A DNA stretch of 5,612 nt, from assembly GCA_002685815.1 (NCBI GenBank), contig NYYM01000048.1, positions 1 to 5,612 of the forward strand, written 5' to 3'. The position numbers were made by a program, and so were the translations under genes. Origin of the DNA: Dehalococcoidales bacterium (lineage in GTDB: Bacteria; Chloroflexota; Dehalococcoidia; Dehalococcoidales; UBA2162). The notes under the pieces were generated by a model, which saw nothing but the letters and a program-made list of their open reading frames with translations, had not been told where the DNA came from and did not search any database. Shown here one piece after another: positions 1-5,612 of the stretch (its first letter is position 1; every line of letters starts with the position of its first letter).

Positions 1-1
1 A

Positions 2-130
2 TTGATGGGAGTTTTGGCCGATGCGACCGGGGGTTTCTGGCTGGGAATATCATTGCTGGCCGGAGTGGGTCTGGTCCTATGCGCCGCGGCTTTGTTTCTG
101 AGAGAGTTCCGGAAATTGCCTGAAGCCTGA
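2..130 (+). CDS. C-terminal fragment of a probable MFS-type transporter (5' end outside window)
   Basis: An open frame enters from the left edge and ends at TGA 128-130, giving 42 residues. The fragment has a short polar/Gly stretch (LMGVLADATGGFW), one strongly hydrophobic helix of about 20 residues (LGISLLAGVGLVLCAAALFL) and a short basic-acidic tail (REFRKLPEA). A Gly-rich loop, a last membrane helix and a short charged cytoplasmic tail are typical of the end of a Major Facilitator Superfamily permease, but one helix cannot prove the family and the substrate cannot be inferred. It is the only plus-strand gene and runs toward the cation efflux gene, with only 8 bp between the two stop codons. 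It is therefore not part of the minus-strand operon. Confidence 0.55.
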   Translation: MMGVLADATGGFWLGISLLAGVGLVLCAAALFLREFRKLPEA

Positions 131-144
131 CCGGCTTCCTATAT
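122..144 (+). terminator. Possible terminator hairpin between convergent genes
   Basis: GAAGCC (122-127) and GGCTTC (133-138) form a perfect 6-bp inverted repeat around the 5-base loop TGACC. The loop contains the stop codon of the plus-strand gene. The plus-strand continuation CTATATTTGTT is T-rich but not a clean T-run, so this would be a weak terminator for the plus-strand transporter. The opposite strand has no U-tract after the hairpin, so it is unlikely to stop minus-strand transcripts efficiently. The position between two convergent stops supports the call; the stem is short. Confidence 0.4.
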
Positions 145-1092
145 TTGTTCGAGGCGCACGGCTGGCTCTTCCGGCCTGGTAATATTGCAGATAGTCCCCT
201 CGGGACAACTATCACATTTCTCACATTCCAGTTGCAAGGTACTGTGAGTGATATTGAACTGCTGGTTCAAGGCACGATTCACTTTATCCACAATTTCAGC
301 GCTACCGCTGACGCTCTGGTCTTCAATGATCAGGTGGGCGCTCATAGCGTGTATGCCCGAAGTGATGGTCCAGATGTGAACATCGTGCACTTCGTCCACA
401 CCGGCAACAGCTCGAAGCATCCCAATAACCTGATCCATCGGAACATGCTTGGGCACCGCCTCCAGAAGAATATCGGTCGCTTCTCTGACCAGTCTGACCG
501 CCCCCCAGAGGATGATACAACCGATCAGGATGGCAATAATAGGGTCAATCGTTGCCCAGCCGGTGGTCCAAATGACTATGCCGCCAATAATGACACCTAC
601 CGAAGATATGGTGTCACCGAGAATGTGCCAAAAAGCGGCCTTGATGTTCAGACTGCCGTGGCTTACGCCTTTCAGCAGGAATATCCCGATGAGATTGGCC
701 GTCAGACCGATGCCGGCGACCACCAGCATAAGGGGAGCCCGGACAAGGGGGGGATCCAGGAATCTCTGGTAAGCTTCATAGAAAATATAAGCAGCGACTA
801 GAATCAGGAGAGTGCCGTTAGCCAGGGCCGCCATGATCTCTACACGGTGATAGCCGTAGGTCTTACTGGCCGTGGCCGGTCTGGCCGCCATGGTCATGGC
901 AAACAGGCTCAAACTCAAGGCCAGGCCGTCAACGAGCATGTGCCCGGCATCTCCGAGCAAAGCCAGACTGTTGCTGAGCAGACCACCGATGATCTCAGCC
1001 ACCATGATGGCAAAGATAATGACAACGATAATCTTCATCCGGCGCCGAGCGGTACCGTTTCCGTGCCCGTGCTGGCCAGCCTGTTGCCTCAT
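139..1092 (-). CDS. czcD: Cation diffusion facilitator, CzcD/ZitB-like (Zn2+/Cd2+/Co2+ efflux)
   Basis: This 317-residue inner-membrane protein exports divalent metal ions, most likely Zn2+, in exchange for protons. It begins with a short His/Gly-rich cytosolic stretch (QHGHGNG, residues 7-13), followed by six predicted membrane helices at about 20-40, 47-70, 84-108, 119-141, 155-177 and 182-202. The two family metal-site motifs are present: HMLVD (H51, D55) in helix 2 and HILGD (H156, D160) in helix 5. A cytoplasmic ferredoxin-like domain follows (about 205-290, with DVHIWTITSG and ITHSTLQLE). The tail adds four cysteines (C290, C293, C296, C302), a possible extra metal site. The His pair in motif one favours the Zn-type subgroup over Fe/Mn types. 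The start is backed by AGGAG at 1107-1103. It lies 133 bp downstream of the scaffold gene, so it may have its own promoter. The family is sure; the exact metal is inferred. Confidence 0.93.
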   Translation of the reverse strand: MRQQAGQHGHGNGTARRRMKIIVVIIFAIMVAEIIGGLLSNSLALLGDAGHMLVDGLALSLSLFAMTMAARPATASKTYGYHRVEIMAALANGTLLILVAAYIFYEAYQRFLDPPLVRAPLMLVVAGIGLTANLIGIFLLKGVSHGSLNIKAAFWHILGDTISSVGVIIGGIVIWTTGWATIDPIIAILIGCIILWGAVRLVREATDILLEAVPKHVPMDQVIGMLRAVAGVDEVHDVHIWTITSGIHAMSAHLIIEDQSVSGSAEIVDKVNRALNQQFNITHSTLQLECEKCDSCPEGTICNITRPEEPAVRLEQI

Positions 1093-1225
1093 CTGATTAC
1101 ATCTCCTACGGCATTGCCGTCATTTAAGAATCTTTCTTCCGAAGATCTTTTGGCTACCCTGTTCCACTCGACAAATGGGATATTTCCCCTGGCTCCCGGG
1201 TTGTTCAAGTTGCGAATTACTTCTT
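1093..1225 (-). other. Intergenic leader of the cation efflux gene
   Basis: This 133-bp gap separates the end of the scaffold gene from the cation efflux start and is the longest non-coding stretch in the window. It holds GGGA/TCCC arms (1177-1180 and 1185-1188) around TATT, a CCCGGG palindrome (1195-1200), and a short hairpin next to the ribosome binding site. No stem followed by a T-run is visible, so I see no intrinsic terminator for the upstream operon. No convincing -35/-10 pair could be picked out by eye, though the gap is long enough to hold a promoter and a metal-sensor operator. Confidence 0.4.
1103..1120 (-). promoter_or_regulatory. Perfect 5-bp hairpin abutting the Shine-Dalgarno of the efflux gene
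   Basis: On the minus strand ACGGC-AAT-GCCGT (1120-1108) is a perfect 5-bp inverted repeat with a 3-base loop, followed with no spacer by AGGAG (1107-1103), 10 bases before the ATG at 1092. The Shine-Dalgarno call is solid. The hairpin could modulate ribosome access or be half of a repressor site, but a 5-bp stem can also occur by chance. Confidence 0.35.
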
Positions 1226-1608
1226 TTACGACTTGCTCCGGTAGTCATCAATGGTTGACCTTAGTGCCTCTTCAGCCAGAACGGAGCAGTGCATCTTGAT
1301 CGGCGGCAGTCCGTCCAGGGCTTCAGCTACCGCCTTATTGGATATTCCAAGGCCTCTTCTATGGTCTTATCTTTTACCATTTCGATGACCATAGAACTTG
1401 TGGTTATGGCAGCGCCGCAGCCAAAGGTCTTGAATCTGACCTCGGTGATGATGTTGTCTTCCACCCGGATATAGAGCTCCATGATGTCACCGCACACCAC
1501 GTTCCCGACATGCCCGATGCCATCCGGATTTTCCATGTCACCGACATTCCTCGGGTTTCTGAAGTATTCCATCATTTTTTCGCTGTACGGTGTGCTCACA
1601 TCACTCAT
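1226..1608 (-). pseudogene. iscU: Fe-S cluster assembly scaffold IscU/NifU N-terminal type, broken by a -1 frameshift
   Basis: IscU-family scaffolds accept sulfur from the cysteine desulfurase and iron to build Fe-S clusters before transfer to target proteins. As read, the frame from ATG 1608 gives 93 residues and stops at TAG 1329-1327. It holds YSEKMMEYFRNPRNVG, the ligand cysteine C39 in VVCGD (with the conserved D41) and C64 in FGCGAA, and then loses similarity after TIEEALE. Restoring one base near 1342-1347 (GGAATATCC to GGAAATATCC) gives EISNKAVAEALDGLPPIK, then MHCSVLAEEAL and a stop at TAA 1228-1226. The repaired product has 127 residues, normal family length, including the third ligand pair H107-C108 and the LPPIK motif known in IscU as the HscA chaperone site. 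The start follows AGGA at 1621-1618, which overlaps the iscS stop; a frame extension to 1719 is only overlap with iscS. The lesion may be a sequencing error or true decay; the truncated product would lack an essential ligand region. Confidence 0.9.
1342..1347 (-). other. Frameshift site in iscU
   Basis: The minus strand reads TTG GAA TAT CCA here. Family similarity demands TTG GAA ATA TCC, so a single A appears to be missing from what would be a three-A run. Upstream and downstream segments both match IscU well in their own frames, which places the lesion within a few bases. No slippery heptamer or following structure that would support programmed frameshifting is evident. Confidence 0.75.
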
Positions 1609-1621
1609 CTTTTCTTTTCCT
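1609..1621 (-). promoter_or_regulatory. iscU ribosome binding site overlapping the iscS stop
   Basis: The minus strand reads AGGAAAAGAAAAG directly before ATG 1608. AGGA (1621-1618) shares bases with the iscS stop TAG (1622-1620) and sits 9 bases from the ATG. This selects 1608 as the true start over in-frame upstream codons inside iscS, and suggests translational coupling of desulfurase and scaffold. Confidence 0.6.
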
Positions 1622-2786
1622 ATCTCTTGCTTTTCAGAAGGGGAGACATAGCTCTCAGCTTGGCGACAATTCCGGGAAGTACCTCCAAGACCCGTTCTAT
1701 ATCCTGTTCCTCGGTCCACTTACCCAGGGTAAGTCTCAAAGAACCGTGGGCCTGTTCATGGGGGAGCCCCATCGCCAGGCAGACGTGAGACGGCTCCAGG
1801 CTTCCCGAAGTGCAGGCTGAGCCACTGGAGGCACAGATACCCTCCAAGTCAAGATTCAAGAGCATCGACTCTCCCTCAACATACTCAACACTTATGTTAA
1901 CGTTATTCGGCAGCCGGTTCACCGGGTGACCGTTAAGACGAATGTGATCAATACGCTCCTGCAGCCCACTGATAAGTCGTTCCCGCAGGTTGGTCAGCCG
2001 CTCTGCTTCCTGGTCCAGTTCCTGCCCGGCAAGCTCTGCGGCCCGGCCAAAGCCGACAATGCCGGGGACATTCTCCGTACCGGCCCGCCGTCTGCCCTCC
2101 TGTCCCCCACCGTGCATGAAAGGAATCAGCCGGGTTCCTTTTCTGATGTACAAGGCACCCACCCCTTTGGGACCGTTAAGTTTGTGAGCGGATATGGAGA
2201 GTAAATCTACACCGAGTGCGTTTACGTCAACCGGGATATGACCTACCGCCTGCACGGCATCGGTGTGAAAAAGGATCCCCGCCTTTCTGGCAATCCCAGC
2301 CAGCTCGGCAATCGGTTCTACCGTACCTACCTCATTATTAGCCAACATGACGGAAATCAGGATAGTTTTATCGGTAATAGCATTTCTGAATTCATCAGGG
2401 TCCGTCAGTCCATGTTCATCCACCGATAGATAAGTAGTGCTGAAGCCCCATTTATCCAAGAATTCGCAGGTCTCAATGACTGCGTGGTGCTCAATAGAGC
2501 TGGTAATTATGTGATTCCCCTTGGACTGGTTGGCGAAGGCTACTCCCTGGAGGGCGGCATTGTCCGCTTCAGTCCCACCGCCGGTAAAGACGATCTCCTC
2601 GTCACGGGCGCCGATAAGGGTAGCAACCTTGGTCCGCGACTCCGAGACAGCCCCTTTATTTTCCTGACCATAGGAGTAGATACTGGAGGGATTGCCGAAA
2701 GAATCGGTAAAATAGGGCAGCATTGCTTTTACTACCTCAGGGTCGGTTGGTGTGGTTGCAGCATAGTCAAGGTAAATTCGTTTCAT
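1620..2786 (-). CDS. iscS: Cysteine desulfurase, IscS/NifS group I
   Basis: This cytosolic PLP enzyme converts L-cysteine to L-alanine and leaves a persulfide on its active-site cysteine, which feeds Fe-S assembly and often tRNA thiolation. The 388-residue protein is complete and of usual length. It opens with [15 protein letters not shown], carries [11 protein letters not shown] (69-79), the catalytic-base region SIEHHAV (H100), the cofactor-contact segment HTDAVQAVG (D176, Q179), and the PLP lysine K202 in [12 protein letters not shown]. The persulfide cysteine is C325 in [16 protein letters not shown], the sequence style of group I (IscS/NifS) rather than SufS. The C-terminal tail is slightly extended and basic. 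The start ATG 2786 has GAGGTG nine bases upstream. It lies 25 bp after the NIL gene and 11 bp before iscU, so sulfur donor and scaffold are surely co-expressed. Whether it should be called iscS or nifS is a naming matter; no nitrogenase genes are visible. Confidence 0.97.
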   Translation of the reverse strand: MKRIYLDYAATTPTDPEVVKAMLPYFTDSFGNPSSIYSYGQENKGAVSESRTKVATLIGARDEEIVFTGGGTEADNAALQGVAFANQSKGNHIITSSIEHHAVIETCEFLDKWGFSTTYLSVDEHGLTDPDEFRNAITDKTILISVMLANNEVGTVEPIAELAGIARKAGILFHTDAVQAVGHIPVDVNALGVDLLSISAHKLNGPKGVGALYIRKGTRLIPFMHGGGQEGRRRAGTENVPGIVGFGRAAELAGQELDQEAERLTNLRERLISGLQERIDHIRLNGHPVNRLPNNVNISVEYVEGESMLLNLDLEGICASSGSACTSGSLEPSHVCLAMGLPHEQAHGSLRLTLGKWTEEQDIERVLEVLPGIVAKLRAMSPLLKSKR

Positions 2787-2811
2787 CAGACATTACACCT
2801 CATTCTATTTT

Positions 2812-3054
2812 CTACCCATCGACAATGTCCCCGACTACAGGATCAATCCTGACGCCCCGGCTGGTCACCCAGGCCAAGCCCTGCTCTATGTCCTGCTCGT
2901 CCCCCTCCAGTTCGAGTACCACCCAGCCTTTATGTTCTGTCACATCAGCCCGGCGGATACTGGGCACTACCTTAAACTGGTTAACAAGATTGTAAATGAT
3001 AGGCTCCTTGATCAACTCCTCAGGAAAGGTGAACATTACCTGTTTCTTAACCAT
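2812..3054 (-). CDS. Stand-alone NIL-domain protein
   Basis: The whole 80-residue product looks like a single NIL domain (ferredoxin-like alpha/beta fold), the module found at the C-terminus of the methionine importer ATPase MetN, where it binds methionine and inhibits transport. Visible hallmarks are the opening beta strand KKQVMFTFP, the helix EEPxIxxL-like segment KEPIIYNLVNQFKVVPSIRRADV, the strand GWVVLELEGDEQDIEQGLAWV and the final VRIDPV. There is no ATPase, membrane segment or ferredoxin motif, and no cysteine at all, so it cannot itself carry a persulfide or cluster. The start has AAGGAG a few bases upstream. It lies between thrC (56-bp gap) and iscS (25-bp gap). The role is not known; by context it is likely a small ligand-sensing or partner protein in methionine/cysteine or sulfur metabolism. 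Family call is strong, function is inference. Confidence 0.88.
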   Translation of the reverse strand: MVKKQVMFTFPEELIKEPIIYNLVNQFKVVPSIRRADVTEHKGWVVLELEGDEQDIEQGLAWVTSRGVRIDPVVGDIVDG

Positions 3055-3110
3055 CTCAGCTCCTTTTTATTCTTCTTAAGATCCAAATTATCAGCCTGAA
3101 AATACCGCCC

Positions 3111-4334
3111 TCAAAGCTGGGCACCGAGTACCTTTTCAAACGACTCGACGGTGGGCAGAACGGTATACGGCTGAACCACATCAGAGACAGTCTCCTGGGT
3201 TCTCGGTCCCGCCCCGGTGATAAAGGCAACCGTGAGATCGTCCTTCTTGATCATTCCAGAAGCAGCCAGCTTTTTGAGGGAAGCAATTACTACGCCACCG
3301 GTGGCTTCGGTAAAGATACCCTCAGTCTGAGCCAGCAGCCTCATACCTTCGATGAGTTCCTCATCGCTGGCGGCACAGGCGGCACCTCCGGTTTCTCTGA
3401 CTATCTTTAGAGCGTCGTAACCATCAGCCGGATTGCCCAAAGCAATGGATTTGGCAATAGTATTGGGCACGACCGGATTAATGTGCGTGACCCCGGCATT
3501 AAAAGCATCGACAATAGGGGAACAACCCGAAGCCTGAGCCAGATACATGCGGGTATTAACCGGCTCAATTAAACCCAGGCTGGCAAACTCACCCAGCCCT
3601 TTCCATATTCGGGTAAAACTGAGTCCGGAACCGGCAGGATGCAACACGCAGTCAGGGGAACGCCACCCCAGCTGCTCGGCTACTTCATAACTCAAGGTCT
3701 TACTGCCTTCGGCATAATATGGTCTGAGGTTAATATTGATGAAACCCCAGTTGTATCGCTGAGACAACGTGGTGCAGAGTCGGTTAACATCATCATAATG
3801 CCCCTCCACCACCATCAGAACGGGATCATAGATTGCCGCCCCCACCAGTTTACCTTTTTCCGTGTCCGAAGGAATGAAAACATAGGCCTTCATGTTTGCC
3901 TTAGCGGCATGACCGGCAACACTGGCAGCCAGATTACCGGTTGAGGCACAGGCAATAGCTTCAAAGCCGAACTCTCGTGCCTTGGTTACGGCCGCCGAGA
4001 CCGGCCTGTCCTTGAATGAATATGTTGGATTAACGCAGTCATTCTTGATATAAAGCTCGTCCATCCCCAGTTCACGTCCTAGATTTGTGGCTTTGACCAA
4101 CGGGGTAAAACCGCTGCCTATATCTATCGGTTCACCGGTTATGGGAAGAAGATCACGATAACGCCACATACTATACGGCCCGCGGGCAATACTTTTCCGG
4201 TTGACATTCTTGGCCATAACCTCATAGTCATAGGTTACCTCAAGAGGACTGAGGCAGGAATCACAGAGATTAACCGGTTGTATCGGATATTCCTGCCCGC
4301 ATTTTCTACATTTTAGAACAGTAGCGTATGACAT
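3111..4334 (-). CDS. thrC: Threonine synthase with N-terminal zinc-ribbon-like motif
   Basis: This PLP enzyme converts O-phospho-L-homoserine and water to L-threonine and phosphate, the last step of threonine synthesis in the cytosol. The 407-residue protein is complete. An N-terminal CxxC pair (C9, C12 and C24, C27) resembles a small zinc ribbon, as seen in many archaeal-type and deep-branching bacterial threonine synthases. The fold-type II core follows: SGFTPLVKA (74-82), the PLP lysine K108 in NPTYSFKDRP, the CASTGN loop (129-134), HPAGSG (232-237) and a C-terminal TGAGP (373-377) near the cofactor ring. The start ATG 4334 follows GAGGG by about 8 bases. It is 16 bp downstream of the ancestral end of the cystathionine gene, which can compete for the same homoserine-derived precursors. 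Cysteate synthase and other threonine-synthase-like paralogues share this architecture and cannot be fully excluded, but threonine synthase is the best fit. Confidence 0.93.
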   Translation of the reverse strand: MSYATVLKCRKCGQEYPIQPVNLCDSCLSPLEVTYDYEVMAKNVNRKSIARGPYSMWRYRDLLPITGEPIDIGSGFTPLVKATNLGRELGMDELYIKNDCVNPTYSFKDRPVSAAVTKAREFGFEAIACASTGNLAASVAGHAAKANMKAYVFIPSDTEKGKLVGAAIYDPVLMVVEGHYDDVNRLCTTLSQRYNWGFININLRPYYAEGSKTLSYEVAEQLGWRSPDCVLHPAGSGLSFTRIWKGLGEFASLGLIEPVNTRMYLAQASGCSPIVDAFNAGVTHINPVVPNTIAKSIALGNPADGYDALKIVRETGGAACAASDEELIEGMRLLAQTEGIFTEATGGVVIASLKKLAASGMIKKDDLTVAFITGAGPRTQETVSDVVQPYTVLPTVESFEKVLGAQL

Positions 4335-4350
4335 TCCCTTATCCCTCTAA

Positions 4351-5489
<1,139 letters not shown>

Positions 5490-5493
<4 letters not shown>

Positions 5494-5612
5494 ATTCCCT
5501 CTCCCTGGTTAAATTCCTTTACCACTTCCTGTCTCAGTTCCTTCAATTCATCTTCAGGTACGAGCAGACCGCTTAGATCCTCAACTCTTTTCAACCGATT
5601 CTCCAGTTTGTC
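5490..5612 (-). CDS. C-terminal fragment of an unrecognised charged helical protein
   Basis: The minus strand is open from the right edge to TGA 5492-5490 and gives 40 residues, beginning DKLENRLKRVEDLSGLL and continuing VPEDELKELRQEVVKEFNQ. It is rich in Glu, Lys and Leu with heptad-like spacing, so it is probably helical or coiled coil; there is no membrane segment or cysteine. Its stop overlaps the ATG of the cystathionine enzyme gene by four bases (ATGA), and it contains the GGAGAGGG that serves as that gene's ribosome binding site, which strongly supports a real coding frame translationally coupled to the operon. I do not recognise the family, and too little is visible to suggest a function. 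Confidence 0.6.

Noticed and set aside
145..801. Long plus-strand open frame opposite the cation efflux gene, and others opposite iscS and the cystathionine gene
   Set aside because: Their translations show no recognisable domain and they are antisense to well-supported conserved genes.
1177..1200. GGGA/TCCC arms and CCCGGG as an intrinsic terminator after iscU
   Set aside because: Stems are only 4-6 bp and no T-run follows on the minus strand.
1342..1347. Programmed ribosomal frameshift in iscU
   Set aside because: No slippery heptamer or supporting structure is seen, and the scaffold family is not known for it; a missing base is simpler.
1327..1719. A longer 130-residue form of the scaffold starting at 1719
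   Set aside because: The extra N-terminal 37 residues are the out-of-frame end of iscS; the family N-terminus and a ribosome binding site both point to ATG 1608.
3055..3110. TCAG/CTGA dyad between thrC and the NIL gene as a terminator or operator
   Set aside because: The arms are 4 bp with a one-base centre, which cannot form a hairpin, and the 56-bp gap otherwise shows only a good ribosome binding site.

Overview
This window is a tightly packed, ordinary-GC (about half G+C by eye) bacterial segment in which almost every gene lies on the minus strand. Read in the direction of transcription (right to left) it holds: the C-terminal tail of an unrecognised helical protein (5490-5612); a cystathionine gamma-synthase/gamma-lyase gene interrupted by two in-frame stops (4351-5493); threonine synthase thrC (3111-4334); an 80-residue stand-alone NIL-domain protein (2812-3054); cysteine desulfurase iscS/nifS (1620-2786); an iscU/nifU-type scaffold gene broken by a one-base frameshift (1226-1608); and, after a 133-bp gap, a CzcD-type cation diffusion facilitator (139-1092). 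The only plus-strand gene is the last 42 codons of a probable MFS transporter (2-130), which converges on the transporter gene with an 8-bp gap and a small terminator-like hairpin.

The six genes from 5612 down to 1226 look like one operon: gaps are a 4-bp ATGA overlap, then 16, 56, 25 and 11 bp, and each start has a purine-rich ribosome binding site. Together they describe sulfur amino acid handling and iron-sulfur cluster assembly. The cystathionine enzyme and threonine synthase act at or near the homoserine branch point, the cysteine desulfurase removes sulfur from cysteine, and the scaffold receives it to build clusters. The NIL protein probably senses a ligand or helps in sulfur/methionine metabolism, but its job is unknown.

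The gene order, the minimal IscS-IscU pair without IscA/HscAB, and the free-standing NIL protein fit an anaerobic or deep-branching bacterium. My best guess is a Chloroflexota/Dehalococcoidia-like genome, but this rests on gene style only and is low confidence.

The most notable point is that two of the operon's genes are disrupted although the rest of each coding sequence is well preserved. The cystathionine enzyme keeps its full 380-codon frame but has TAG and TAA 11 codons apart. The scaffold gene lacks one base at about codon 89, and the rest of the protein, with the ligand motif HC and the LPPIK motif, continues in the next frame. Sequencing or assembly error and very recent gene decay are both possible. 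I see no CRISPR array, mobile element, tRNA or rRNA, and no clear sign of an entirely new system.
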